The notes under the pieces: generated by a model
What the model was told of the DNA's origin: nothing
Seen by the model: only the letters and a program-made list of their open reading frames with translations
Database searches by the model: none
Made by a program: the position numbers and the translations under genes
Source of the DNA: Fimbriiglobus ruber
GTDB lineage: Bacteria > Planctomycetota > Planctomycetia > Gemmatales > Gemmataceae
Direction: 5' to 3'
Length of the DNA: 64,000 nucleotides
NCBI RefSeq assembly: GCF_002197845.1
Contig: NZ_NIDE01000004.1
Span: 1,302,001-1,366,000 of the forward strand
Shown: in pieces, positions 34,812 through 44,140 of the stretch
Layout of the letters: every line of letters begins with the position of its first letter
Position numbering within the stretch: position 1 is the first letter of the stretch

Positions 34812-37800
34812 ATGTCGGAGTTGCGAACCGTTCTCGTTCTCCTATTGACCGCGTGCGCCGCGGTCGCGAAACCACCGGGAGCACTGCCCACGCACCAGCC
34901 GGACTGGAAGGTCGAGGTCGTGGCCGAGGCGCCCAAACTCCTTCACCCGTCGGTCGTCTGCTGCGCCCCGGACGGGCGGGTCTTCGTCGCCGAAGACCCG
35001 ATGGACATGGGCAACGACTCCGAAAAGCCGACCGACCGCATCCTCTGCTTTCACCCGGGCGGCAAGGTCACGGTGTTCGCCGAGAAACTGCACGCCGTCT
35101 TCGGCCTCGCCTACGTGGACGGCAAAGTTTACGTCCACCACTGCCCCAAGTTCAGCGTCTTCACCGACGACGACGGTGTGGGTAAGGACCGCAAGGACTT
35201 GATCGCCACCACCAACCCGCGGCCGAACACCGGGTTCAACGACCACATCCCGTCCAACATCCGGCTCGGCATGGATGGGTGGCTCTACATGAGTACCGGG
35301 GACAAGGGGATTTACGGAGCGGTCGGGACGGACGGCAGCAAAGCCCAGATTTACGGCGGCGGCGTCCTCCGGTTCCGCCCGGACGGTAGCCATCTGGAGG
35401 TCTACTCGTCCGGCACCCGGAACCACCTGGACGTGGCCGTCACCGCCGAGGACGAAATCTTCACTTACGACAACACGGACGACGGCAACGGCTGGTGGAC
35501 GCGGGTGACGCACATGGTCGACGGCGGGTTTTACGGCTACCCGTGGGACTACAAGCCCCAGCGGCCGTACACGCTCTGGATGATGACCGACTACGGCGGC
35601 GGCTCCCCGACCGGGGCGATCGCCTACAACGAGGACGCCCTGCCGGCCAAGTACCGCGGCAACCTGTTCTTCTGCGAGTGGGGCCGCAAGCAGTTCCTCC
35701 GCCTGACCGTCGAGCGGAACGGCGGGACGTACAAGATCGCGAACCGCGAAGACTTTCTGACCGGCGGACCGAGCGAGTTCCGCCCGGTCGGGGTGGCGGT
35801 CTCGCCGGACGGCATGAGCCTCTACGTGACCGACTGGAACTACGGCGGCTGGAAGCAGAACGTCCAGGTCGGGCGGTTGCTGAAGGTGACGTACACCGGC
35901 AAGAGCGAGGCCGCGCCGAAGCCGGAGTGGTTCGTCCCCGCGGCGATGGGCAAGAAGTTCGAGGCGAAGACCGCGGAACTGGTCGCCGGTTTGAAGCACC
36001 CGGCTCAGAGCGTCCGCCTCGTCGCCCAGCGTCGGCTCGCCGACCGCGGTCAGGAAGCCATCGAGCCGGTCACCGCCCTGCTGAACGACGCCAAAGCCCC
36101 GGCGTTCGCCCGCTGGAGCGCGATCTGGACTCTGGACGCAATTGACGGCGGTAAGAGCAGCCGGACGGCGATCATCGCCGCGTTGAAAGACGACGACGCT
36201 TCCGTTCGTCGTCAGGCGGCCCGGCAACTCGGCACGCGGGCGGCGAGGGAAGCCACCAGCGAGTTGACGAAACTGCTCGTCGGTGAGGACGCCTCGGTCC
36301 GCTTCCAGGCGGCAGCAGCCCTCGGACGAATCGGGGACAAGGCCGCTGTCCCGGCCCTGCAATCGGCCCTCGGGCAGTCCGACTTGTTCAGCCGATACGC
36401 CGCGTTTACCGCGTTGAACCGGATCGGCCGGGCCGACCCGTCGGCCTGGCCGGCGATCGTGGCCGGGCTCGCCAGCGAGGCGTCCGCCATTCGGGAGGGC
36501 AGTCAATTTGCCCTGCGGGAAACGTATGTCGAGGGGCTGGCCGTCGCGCTGGCGGCGTTCGCCGCGGACGCGAAGCACCCGGCCGAAGCCCGCGCGGCCG
36601 CCGTCGCAGCGCTGGCCGCCTTGCACCGCAAGCCACTGCCCTGGAACGGGCAGTGGTGGGGCACCCAGCCGGTCCGGTCGCCGCGACCGGCCGGAGTCGA
36701 TGCGTGGGCGGGAACGCCGGTCGCGCTCAAGGCCGTCCGCGACTCGCTTAAGTCCGACGACGCCATTCTGCGGCGGGCGGCCATCGAAGCCGTCGCCGTG
36801 GTCAAGGACGCAGACTCGGCCGCCGCTCTGGTGCCTGCATTCCCGAAAGAATCCGACCCCGAAGTTAAGCGGGCGATTCTCCGGGCGCTGGCCGCGGTCA
36901 AGTCTCCGGCCGCCGCGGATCTCGTGGCGAGCTTGTTGGCGAAGCCGGGTGAAACCCCCGACTTACTGGCGGACGCCGTCGCGGCCGCCGGGCAGATCGG
37001 CGGCGCGAAGATGACCGAGGCGCTGACGTCGTTCATCGCCTCACAAGCCCCGCCCGTGGCGGTCGCTTCTGCCATCGAGTTTCTTGGTACGCAAAAGGCG
37101 ACCGCCGCGGTGCCGACCATCGCCGCCCGGTTGACCCACGCCGACGCGAAGGTCCGCACGGCTGCCGTGGCCGCGCTGGCCGCGATCGGCGGCGAGCCGG
37201 CCGCGAAGGCGCTGGTGTCGATGCTCGCCGATAAGAAGCCCGACGTTCGCCGGGCCGCGATCGGTGCGCTGGCCGTCGTAAAAAGCAAGTCGGCCATCGA
37301 GCCCTTGTTGAAGGCGTTCGCCGACCCGGACACGCGGTTCGAAGCCGTCGCCGCGCTGGCCGCGACGCCGGACATCCGCGCGTTTGACGCTTACCTCGAA
37401 GGGCTCGGGAGCAAGAACGCGACCGTCCGCGACGAGTGCCGCAAGGCTGTCACCGCCATCCGCGTCGCGGCCCTGCCGAAGATCGACACGCGACTCGACC
37501 AGACGCCGCCGCTGTCGCAGGCGGTTGTGGGCGAACTCCAGCGGGTCTACTCGACGGCCGCCCCGATCCGGTCGTGGCGGGTTCTCGGTGCGTTTACCCG
37601 GGAAGCGAAACCCCCGTTCGACCCAACCACCCCGACGTTGGACGCCGAGTACAAGGACGCGAACGGCAAGCCGGTGCGCTGGAAAGCGACCCGCACCGAC
37701 GCGGGTGGCAAGGTCAACCTGCTCCGGCAGGGCTTCTCGCTGACGGGCGATGCGTCGGCTTACGCCTACGCCGAGATCGATTCGAAGACGGCCCGCGCGG

Positions 37801-38528
37801 TCGAGATGATCGCCGGGAGCGACGACGGGTTAACCGTTTGGGTGAACGGAAAGCAGGTGTTCGAGGTGAAGGGCGACCGCGGGTACAACGCCGACGCCTT
37901 CCACATCAAGGCGAACCTGACCGCCGGCCGCAACGTGATTCTCGCGAAGATCACCCAGGGCGGCGGCCCGTGGGAGTTTTCGATCGCGGTCCCCGAAGCC
38001 GGGACCGGCAGGCTGTTCGAGACGACCGCCCACAAACTCGACCCGGCCGAGTTCGCGACCTTCGCGACCAAGACCACCGGCAACCCGGCCCACGGCAAGG
38101 TACTCTACGCGGATCTGAAGGGGCTCGCCTGCATCAAGTGCCACGTGGCCGGTCCGCCCGGCTCGCCCGGCGGCGACGTCGGCCCGAGCCTCGCCGGGAT
38201 CGGGGTGAAGTACAACCGGCTACAGCTCATCGAGTCGGTTCTGTACCCGTCGAAACAGATCCTCGACGGCTACCAACAGACGCGGGTCGCCACCCTCGAC
38301 GGCCGCGTGATCGTGGGCGTCGTCCGCGGAGAGACGCCCGACGACGTGACGATTCTCGACGCCGAGGCCCGGAAGATCGTGATCAAGAAAGCCGACATCG
38401 AAGAGCGAAAGGTGCTCGACAAGTCGGTGATGCCGGAAGGGCTCCAGGCCGGCCTTACGCCGCAAGACTTCGCGGACCTGATCGCGTTCCTGGAAAGCCT
38501 GAAGGAAAAACCGCCGGAGAAGAAGTGA
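34812..38528 (+). CDS. PVC-type secreted dehydrogenase with HEAT repeats and cytochrome c domain
   Basis: 1,238 residues from the ATG at 34812, preceded by GGAG; upstream codons in frame look non-coding. A signal peptide covers residues 1-20. Residues about 30-400 form a sorbosone/glucose-dehydrogenase-like beta-propeller (IRLGMDGWLYMSTGDKG, GTRNHLDVAV, FYGYPWDYKP). From about 430 to 930 there are HEAT/PBS-lyase-type repeats, then a PA14-like or sugar-binding beta domain, and a class I cytochrome c with C-x-x-C-H at residues 1107-1111 (CIKCH) and a distal Met in KSVMPEGL. Such proteins are thought to oxidise sugars or sugar-like compounds in the periplasm and pass electrons to the haem; no direct assay is known to me. 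Confidence 0.9.
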   Translation: MSELRTVLVLLLTACAAVAKPPGALPTHQPDWKVEVVAEAPKLLHPSVVCCAPDGRVFVAEDPMDMGNDSEKPTDRILCFHPGGKVTVFAEKLHAVFGLAYVDGKVYVHHCPKFSVFTDDDGVGKDRKDLIATTNPRPNTGFNDHIPSNIRLGMDGWLYMSTGDKGIYGAVGTDGSKAQIYGGGVLRFRPDGSHLEVYSSGTRNHLDVAVTAEDEIFTYDNTDDGNGWWTRVTHMVDGGFYGYPWDYKPQRPYTLWMMTDYGGGSPTGAIAYNEDALPAKYRGNLFFCEWGRKQFLRLTVERNGGTYKIANREDFLTGGPSEFRPVGVAVSPDGMSLYVTDWNYGGWKQNVQVGRLLKVTYTGKSEAAPKPEWFVPAAMGKKFEAKTAELVAGLKHPAQSVRLVAQRRLADRGQEAIEPVTALLNDAKAPAFARWSAIWTLDAIDGGKSSRTAIIAALKDDDASVRRQAARQLGTRAAREATSELTKLLVGEDASVRFQAAAALGRIGDKAAVPALQSALGQSDLFSRYAAFTALNRIGRADPSAWPAIVAGLASEASAIREGSQFALRETYVEGLAVALAAFAADAKHPAEARAAAVAALAALHRKPLPWNGQWWGTQPVRSPRPAGVDAWAGTPVALKAVRDSLKSDDAILRRAAIEAVAVVKDADSAAALVPAFPKESDPEVKRAILRALAAVKSPAAADLVASLLAKPGETPDLLADAVAAAGQIGGAKMTEALTSFIASQAPPVAVASAIEFLGTQKATAAVPTIAARLTHADAKVRTAAVAALAAIGGEPAAKALVSMLADKKPDVRRAAIGALAVVKSKSAIEPLLKAFADPDTRFEAVAALAATPDIRAFDAYLEGLGSKNATVRDECRKAVTAIRVAALPKIDTRLDQTPPLSQAVVGELQRVYSTAAPIRSWRVLGAFTREAKPPFDPTTPTLDAEYKDANGKPVRWKATRTDAGGKVNLLRQGFSLTGDASAYAYAEIDSKTARAVEMIAGSDDGLTVWVNGKQVFEVKGDRGYNADAFHIKANLTAGRNVILAKITQGGGPWEFSIAVPEAGTGRLFETTAHKLDPAEFATFATKTTGNPAHGKVLYADLKGLACIKCHVAGPPGSPGGDVGPSLAGIGVKYNRLQLIESVLYPSKQILDGYQQTRVATLDGRVIVGVVRGETPDDVTILDAEARKIVIKKADIEERKVLDKSVMPEGLQAGLTPQDFADLIAFLESLKEKPPEKK

Positions 38529-38554
38529 CAGCTCCGAAATCAGGCTGATTTACA

Positions 38555-38594
38555 CGTCGGGGCCGCCGGGACTTTTGTCCCGGCGGCCCCGACG
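38555..38594. terminator. Bidirectional intrinsic terminator
   Basis: A perfect 17-bp stem (CGTCGGGGCCGCCGGGA at 38555-38571 with its complement at 38578-38594) around the loop CTTTTG, followed by CATTTTG on the plus strand. It lies between two convergent genes and should serve both. Confidence 0.85.
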
Positions 38595-38612
38595 CATTTT
38601 GCGACTGCGCCG

Positions 38613-39029
38613 TCACACCACCTGTTTCCGCCGACGGGCCCATCGCCCGACCAACGCGAGCGTACTCATCCCGATCGCCGCACTGAGGAGGGTCGCCGGC
38701 TCCGGCGCGGGCATGGGGTGTTCGACGGGAGGGTTGGGAGAGTCCGGGGCATTGGGGGTTCCACCGCCGCCGTTGGGCGGTCCCGGAGTATTGGGTGTTC
38801 CGGTGGAGTGGTCGATGTCGGTATTCGGGGGGGCGGCGATAATTCCCGCCGGGGGTGCCGGGGCCAGGGTGATCGGGGGAACTACGGGGGTCGCGAGGGC
38901 CTGCGGGGTGGACAGACCAGCCCCCGGCCAGCCCTTGAAATAAAACGCGCGGACGGGAATAACTGGGGCGACTGCCACGGCCCCGGCGGCCGTGAACCAG
39001 GCTATCACTTTCACACGCTTCGTGAACAT
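38613..39029 (-). CDS. Small PEP-CTERM-type exported protein
   Basis: 138 residues from the ATG at 39027-39029 (GGAG upstream). An N-terminal signal (MFTKRVKVIAWFTAAGAVAV) is followed by a Pro/Gly/Asn-rich low-complexity body, then APEPATLLSAAIGMSTLALV and the basic end GRWARRRKQVV. The PEP motif, hydrophobic helix and Arg cluster are the exosortase recognition signal, so the protein is expected to be processed by an exosortase and sent to the surface or extracellular matrix. No exosortase lies in the window. A longer upstream reading frame is open but unlikely to be coding. Confidence 0.8.
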   Translation of the reverse strand: MFTKRVKVIAWFTAAGAVAVAPVIPVRAFYFKGWPGAGLSTPQALATPVVPPITLAPAPPAGIIAAPPNTDIDHSTGTPNTPGPPNGGGGTPNAPDSPNPPVEHPMPAPEPATLLSAAIGMSTLALVGRWARRRKQVV

Positions 39030-39319
39030 CAACAGCTCCGACGTACCGCCGCGGCCGGCCGCCACCAGAAACCGGTAACGGTCCGCCGACTTCCTGTGAG
39101 CGAGCAGGTACGGTGCGGACCCATCACAAATTTGGCTCCGTCGGTCAATCCGGAAAAAGTTGAAATGACGTTTGTGAACTCCGGGTGTTCCTCGCAATTT
39201 TGGCCGTGGGCCACGATATGAGAACTGCTGATGCACGATCCGGGTGCGGGCGTCCGATCCGGGAGGCAGACTTGTACCCACGAACGGAACCCGCTCGGCC
39301 CTCGCCCGTCGACCCACGG

Positions 39320-39485
39320 CGTCATTCGCGAATATAACAAAGAGACGGGTAAGTCGGTTGCGGAGTTTCGCGGCGATAACGCTTCGCCCACCTCTTTGGC
39401 CTTCTCGCCTGACGGAAAAATCTGTGCGATCGGGGCGCTCGACGCCACGGTCTTGCTTTCGGGTCTGGGCGCCGTGAAGCAATGA
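39320..39485 (+). pseudogene. Fragment of a WD40-repeat protein
   Basis: In frame the sequence reads VIREYNKETGKSVAEFRGD then TSLAFSPDGKICAIGALDATVLL before a stop. SLAFSPDGK with a preceding G-K-x-x-x-x-F stretch is a standard WD40 blade. Only one blade is present and nothing before position 39300 in the frame resembles the family, so this is a C-terminal scrap of a larger WD40 or kinase-WD40 gene. The ATG at 39231 could start an 84-residue peptide, but expression is doubtful. Confidence 0.5.
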
Positions 39486-39553
39486 GCGAACGCGCTATCG
39501 GCAGCCTGTTCATTGGGACGGGCGTTTTTGATCCTGCATGGGTATGAGCTGGT

Positions 39554-40774
39554 ATGACACAGTTCGTTTCTCACCTCGAAGCCGCGATTGACGGCAGCGA
39601 AATCCCTTTCGGCGGGCTCGTGAATATGCACGCGGGGCGGCCCGTCTGGGTGCGGTATCACCTCGATCGCGTCCGGTCCGCCGTTACCCCGGCCGACATC
39701 GCCCGGCGGCCGCCCTCGCTCTGGCGGTACCGCGAACTCCTGCCGCTGCCGACAAACGTCGAGCCGGTGACGCTCGGAGAGGGGATGACGCCGCTTCTTC
39801 ATTGTCCCCGTCTCGGGCAGCTGCTCGGTCTGTCCAACCTGTACGTGAAAGACGAGTCGCAATTGCCGACCGGGAGTTTCAAGAGCCGGGGGATGACGGC
39901 GGCGGTGAGCCTGGCGAAATGGCTGGGCGTGAAGCGCGTGGCACTGCCCACGGCCGGCAATGCGGGCGGGGCGGCCGCGGCCTATGCCGCGCGGGCGGGG
40001 CTCGAGTGCTTCGTCTTCATGCCGCACGACACCCCGACGGTGAACCAATTCGAACCTTACCTTTACGGGGCGAAAGCGTTCCGCGTGAATGGACTGATCA
40101 ATGATTGCGGGAAGATCGTTCGCGACGGCGCCGAGCGCATGGGGTGGTTCGACCTCTCGACTCTGAAAGAACCGTATCGGCTCGAAGGCAAGAAGACGAT
40201 GGGGCTCGAACTCGCCGAGCAACTCGGCTGGACGCTGCCCGACGTGATCCTCTACCCGACCGGTGGCGGCACCGGCCTCATCGGCATGTGGAAGGCGTTT
40301 CAGGAACTGAAGGAACTCGGCTGGCTGACGGGGAACACCTTCCCGCGATTGATCTCGTGCCAGGCCGAAGGGTGCGCCCCAATCGTAACCGCGTTCGATA
40401 AAGGCGAGCGTTTTGCCGACCTCTTCCCCAACGCCCGGACGGTCGCGAGCGGGTTACGTGTACCCGTTGCGGTGGGCGATTTCATGATGCTCGACGCCAT
40501 TCGGGCGAGCGGTGGGAAAGCCGTGGCCGGGAGTGAGCCCGCCATTGCGCCGTGGATGCGCCGCGCCAGTTCGGCGGAAGGGATCGCCGTTTGTCCGGAA
40601 ACTGCCGTGTGTTTCGATGTTCTCGAGAAACTGATTGCCGCGGGCGATGTCGCGCGAGACGAGAAGGTGGTTGTGTTCAACACCGGTGCCGCGCCGAAGT
40701 ACCTGGAAGCCCTGCCGGTCGATCTCCCGGCTCTCGATAAGGAACGAATCGACTGGAGTGTGATCGAAAAGTGA
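39554..40774 (+). CDS. thrC: Threonine synthase
   Basis: 406 residues, in the range of the shorter bacterial and plant-like enzymes. The PLP lysine is Lys110 in PTGSFKSRGMT, following YVKDESQLPTG; the phosphate-binding loop near TAGNAGGAAAAYAARAG and the later PTGGGTGLIGMWKAF are also typical. The N-terminal LWRYRELLPLP and VTLGEGMTPLL match threonine synthases rather than cysteine synthases. The enzyme converts O-phosphohomoserine to threonine and phosphate in the cytosol. No other threonine pathway genes are nearby, which is common in planctomycetes. Confidence 0.92.
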   Translation: MTQFVSHLEAAIDGSEIPFGGLVNMHAGRPVWVRYHLDRVRSAVTPADIARRPPSLWRYRELLPLPTNVEPVTLGEGMTPLLHCPRLGQLLGLSNLYVKDESQLPTGSFKSRGMTAAVSLAKWLGVKRVALPTAGNAGGAAAAYAARAGLECFVFMPHDTPTVNQFEPYLYGAKAFRVNGLINDCGKIVRDGAERMGWFDLSTLKEPYRLEGKKTMGLELAEQLGWTLPDVILYPTGGGTGLIGMWKAFQELKELGWLTGNTFPRLISCQAEGCAPIVTAFDKGERFADLFPNARTVASGLRVPVAVGDFMMLDAIRASGGKAVAGSEPAIAPWMRRASSAEGIAVCPETAVCFDVLEKLIAAGDVARDEKVVVFNTGAAPKYLEALPVDLPALDKERIDWSVIEK

Positions 40775-40802
40775 GGCGAATCAATCGATTCAGGGAGACG
40801 TC

Positions 40803-40946
40803 ATGATTCGCGTTCCTTCGGCGGTCGTGACGATAAGCGGACGGGGAGGATTTCGCCATGAAGTCGTCGGCCGCGGGGTTCGGAGGCCGGCGGTGAGGGT
40901 GGTCGTCGTAACAGAGTGTACGCAAGCACACCAGGCCGTTCAATGA
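40803..40946 (+). CDS. Possible small protein of 47 residues (doubtful)
   Basis: An ATG at 40803 with GGGAGACGTC directly upstream opens a 47-codon frame ending in TGA at 40944-40946. The peptide (MIRVPSAVVTISGRGGF and a Val/Arg-rich remainder) has no recognisable domain. The ribosome site is the only support; it may follow thrC as a short operon member or be spurious. Confidence 0.25.
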   Translation: MIRVPSAVVTISGRGGFRHEVVGRGVRRPAVRVVVVTECTQAHQAVQ

Positions 40947-41069
40947 TCGAACGACACCACCGCCCTGGACCCCCTGAACAAGCCTAACGAAATCAAGAAG
41001 TGGCGAGCCGGGCGGGCGAAGTACCCACTCGAAATCGCCCCCCCGGCCGCGCGAATCACAATAGCCGCC

Positions 41070-42224
41070 TTACTCCCCGCGTTCTTTCCGCACTTCCGCG
41101 TACCGCTCTTCCAACTTGCGCGTCAGGTCCGGCAGCCGGTCCATGTACCGCTTGTGCTTCCGCGGTTCCCGGCGGGTGAGGGCGTAGGCCGACAGGAGCG
41201 GCAGGGCCACGGTCGAGTCGATGTAGCAGGTCACGGTGCCGGGGAGCTTTTCGGGGTCGACTTTGCCCCACGTCATCGCCTCGGACGGGGTCGCGCCGCT
41301 CAGACCGCCGGTGTCGGGGCGGGCGTCGGTGAACTGGAGGAAGTAGTCGTGGCCCGCTTCGGTCAGGCCGAGGACTTCCTGAATCTGAGGCTCGGTCTGG
41401 AGCATGAAGTTCTTCGGGGAGCCGCCGCCGAGGATGAACACGCCGCTCGAACCGCCGTTGTCCTTCGCGGCCCAGACGACCGCGGCCGACTGGTTCACGT
41501 CCCGCAACGGGTCGATCCGCAGCTGGCAGCCTTCGAGCTGGAGGGCGGCGAGGTTCATTCCGATCGAACTGTCGCCGGGCGAACTCGTGAAGACCGGCAC
41601 CCCGCAGCGGTACGCGGCCGCCAACAGACTCTTCCCCGACACGCCGGTCTGGGTCTCGCGCTCCGCCAGATACTTGCCGACGAGGTTGTGGAACTCCGCG
41701 GTGCCGAACGTCTGCTGGAAGGCCGGGCCGCGGCAGAGCGTCCGGTAAAACTTGTCGGTGCCGAGCAGGTTCTCGTAGTCGAAGACGATGTCGTAAATGC
41801 GGATGACCTGGTTCTCGCGTAATTCCAGGTCCGGCAAACTCGGGCCGGCCTGGTACAGGTCCATGCCGAGGGCGTAGTGCGTGTCGTGGTACAGGTTCGC
41901 CCCGGTGCTGACGATCCAGTCGATGAACCCGGCCTCGACCAGCGGCACGAGGCACGAGATGCCCAGGCCGGCCGGCGTCAGCGCCCCGCTGAGGGCCAGA
42001 CCCACGGTCGCGTCGTCCGCCAGCATCCGGCGGGCGTACAGCTGGCAGCCTTCGCGGAGCCGGCCGCCGTTGTACGAGAGGAACGCGGTGTCCAGCAGGT
42101 CGGCGGCCGAGAGCCCGCCGCGGACGGCCGGCGGGTCGATCCGCTCCCGGCTGATGCTCTTGAGGAACTCCTTGTTCTCGGAGGTTCCGGCGTGTCGGTC
42201 CATGTGCGGCTTGTGCGGATGCAT
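41070..42224 (-). CDS. Deoxyhypusine-synthase-like protein
   Basis: 384 residues from the ATG at 42222-42224 ([13 protein letters not shown]). Landmarks of the family: [14 protein letters not shown] (NAD-binding), [27 protein letters not shown] and, above all, [11 protein letters not shown], which keeps the Lys of the E-A-x-x-W-G-K active site where the enzyme-butylamine intermediate forms. Bacteria lack the eIF5A substrate of the eukaryotic and archaeal enzyme; related bacterial proteins act on polyamines, for example making homospermidine, or are uncharacterised. The metal-free NAD-dependent transfer of the aminobutyl group of spermidine is the expected chemistry. No polyamine genes are adjacent. 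Confidence 0.88.
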   Translation of the reverse strand: MHPHKPHMDRHAGTSENKEFLKSISRERIDPPAVRGGLSAADLLDTAFLSYNGGRLREGCQLYARRMLADDATVGLALSGALTPAGLGISCLVPLVEAGFIDWIVSTGANLYHDTHYALGMDLYQAGPSLPDLELRENQVIRIYDIVFDYENLLGTDKFYRTLCRGPAFQQTFGTAEFHNLVGKYLAERETQTGVSGKSLLAAAYRCGVPVFTSSPGDSSIGMNLAALQLEGCQLRIDPLRDVNQSAAVVWAAKDNGGSSGVFILGGGSPKNFMLQTEPQIQEVLGLTEAGHDYFLQFTDARPDTGGLSGATPSEAMTWGKVDPEKLPGTVTCYIDSTVALPLLSAYALTRREPRKHKRYMDRLPDLTRKLEERYAEVRKERGE

Positions 42225-42286
42225 GGTCGGCCCTGTGTCGAGTATCGGGTGACGAGGGACGAGTATAGAAAAAAGCGCCGCCGGGA

Positions 42287-42907
42287 TTACCCCAACTCGC
42301 GCAACGCGGCCTCGTATTCGGCCGGCGCATTCAAATTTCTTAGCGATTGTAGGGACGGGTCGACGGCCGCGAAATCGGCGGGACCGAGGTGACGTGTCGG
42401 GACGACCCCGAACAGCGCCGACATTCGCCGCTCGCCGGCGTCGAGCAGTGCCGCGACGTCCGCGCGAACGGGCAGTCGAAACGCGGCCGCGAGTGGGTGA
42501 AAAAATCCGTCGATGCGTGGGACGGCGGCGACCCAACGGCGATCGCTTTCGGGAGTAGGCTCGTCGAGCGCGTCGACTACCCGCTTCACGAACGCCGCCC
42601 GCAGGAACGGCGCGTCGCACGCCGACAGGTACGCGGCGTCGACTTTCCCCGCGAGGGCGTCGAGGCCGGCGGCTAACCCGCGGAGCGGGCCGTGCCCTAC
42701 CGCCGCGTCGCGCACGACTTCGATTCCCGCAGGAAGTTCCGGCACTTCCTGGTCGGGGGCGGCGACCACAACGACGGGATGAACGACCGTACACAAGACG
42801 CGGACCACGCGCGGCAGGAGGAGTTCGTCGCCGAACGGGAGCCAAGCCTTCGCCCGCCCCATCCGGCTTGATCGGCCGCCGCACAACACGATGCCGCCTG
42901 TGGTCAT
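42287..42907 (-). CDS. mobA: Molybdenum cofactor guanylyltransferase
   Basis: 206 residues. The nucleotidyltransferase signature is [22 protein letters not shown] at the very N-terminus (G-G-x-S-x-R-M-G-x-x-K), with [11 protein letters not shown] as the metal-binding acidic motif near residue 95. Length and motifs match MobA, which adds GMP to Mo-molybdopterin to make the bis-MGD form for DMSO-reductase-family enzymes in the cytosol; MobA-like enzymes for CMP transfer (MocA) differ in details I cannot settle. The ATG is at 42905-42907. It lies 62 bases upstream (in transcription order) of the deoxyhypusine-synthase-like gene, without functional link. Confidence 0.88.
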   Translation of the reverse strand: MTTGGIVLCGGRSSRMGRAKAWLPFGDELLLPRVVRVLCTVVHPVVVVAAPDQEVPELPAGIEVVRDAAVGHGPLRGLAAGLDALAGKVDAAYLSACDAPFLRAAFVKRVVDALDEPTPESDRRWVAAVPRIDGFFHPLAAAFRLPVRADVAALLDAGERRMSALFGVVPTRHLGPADFAAVDPSLQSLRNLNAPAEYEAALRELG

Positions 42908-42924
42908 GGATCTATTTTAGAGAA

Positions 42925-43043
42925 GAGATTAGCCACAGAGGTCACAGAGGCCACAGAGAGAAGAAAGCAGAGGGTAAAACGATGGAAACAATTACTCTGT
43001 TTTCTTCTCTCTGTGGCCTCGTGACCTCTGTGGCTAACTCTTT
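42925..43043. repeat. Long imperfect palindrome (REP/MITE-like), family A
   Basis: The left arm (42925-42966, containing TTAGCCACAGAGGTCAC and GAGGCCACAGAGAGAAG) is complementary to the right arm (43001-43043) apart from two one- or two-base indels. Arms are about 40 bp with a 35-bp loop. The core is itself internally repetitive (CACAGAGG three times). It lies between mobA and the 3' end of the giant surface-protein gene, where it would also form a terminator-like hairpin. Confidence 0.85.
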
Positions 43044-43119
43044 TCGTCATCAGTTCGAGAAACAGCTACCTTGGGTTCACCGAAAGCCCGTTCCCCACCA
43101 AGACGCCTTTTCTTTTCTC

Positions 43120-44140
43120 TCACCCGACGAACACGCCGCCGGTAAACCCGGGCTCGGCGTCGAAGTTCAGCGTCGAAACCGGCGCATCGGGATTCGCGAC
43201 GATCGCCTTCCCGATGTACGTGGTCACGGTCGCCCCGGCTCCCTGCCCGGACCCGACCACCAGACTCGCCTGAGTACTCCCGTCCAGATCGGCGATCGCC
43301 ACCCGCACCCCGCCCCGGTTGCTCGGGTCTCCGGCGAAGAAGTCGGCCAGCCCGACCCCCGATACCGACGCGTCGTCCAGAGATTGGAAGTCCCCGGCGG
43401 CCAGTAGCGCGGCGCTGTCGACAACCCGGACCCGCGGCCCGCCGCCGGGTCCGGCCCCGAAGATGAGATCCGCGTACCCCTTCCCGGTCAGATCCCCGGC
43501 CGTCACGTACGCCCCGTTCCGCAGCGAACTTTCAAACGCGAAGAAGTCCGGCATCAATTCGGTCGGCGCGCCCGCCGCCACAGATTTTCCGTCGTAAATA
43601 GCGATCCGGGGTCCGCCCCCGTACCCGGCCGACACGATCACGTCCCCGTACCCGTCCCCGTTGATGTCGCCCACGGCGGCCCGGGCCCCGCCCCGGAACG
43701 ACGGATCGGCGATGCCGAAAAACCGGGCCAGTTGGACGACCTTCCCCTGACCGAGCGAGGCCCCGTCATAGACGGCCACGATCGGACCACCGGACTGGTC
43801 GGGGGTGACGATCAGGTCGGGCACCCCGTCCCCGTTCACGTCACCGACCGTCACGAAGACGCCGCCGGTGAATGTCGTCTCGAAGGGGCTGAACGACGCG
43901 AGTTGTTGATGGGTCTTACCATCCAGAACGACGACCTGATTGGTTACCCCGGGTCCGGTCCCGGCAATGAGATCTGGCACCCCGTCGTCGTTCAAGTCAG
44001 CGACGGCGACCCGCACGCCAGCGGTGAACGACGCCCCGAATGGGGTCGCCGTGTACGCGACCGACTGGTCCGCGTTGTACACGGTGACCGTCCCGGTCCC
44101 ACCGGCGTCCTCTCCGACGGCGATCTGCGAATACCCGACG
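43120..44140 (-). repeat. FG-GAP/VCBS-type calcium-binding repeats at the protein C-terminus
   Basis: Five units of about 60-65 residues each with an acidic loop: DLNDDGVPD, DVNGDGVPD, DINGDGYGD, DLTGKGYAD and DLDGSTQAS, degenerating towards the end of the protein. Such units form beta-propeller blades in integrin-like and planctomycete surface proteins. Confidence 0.75.
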
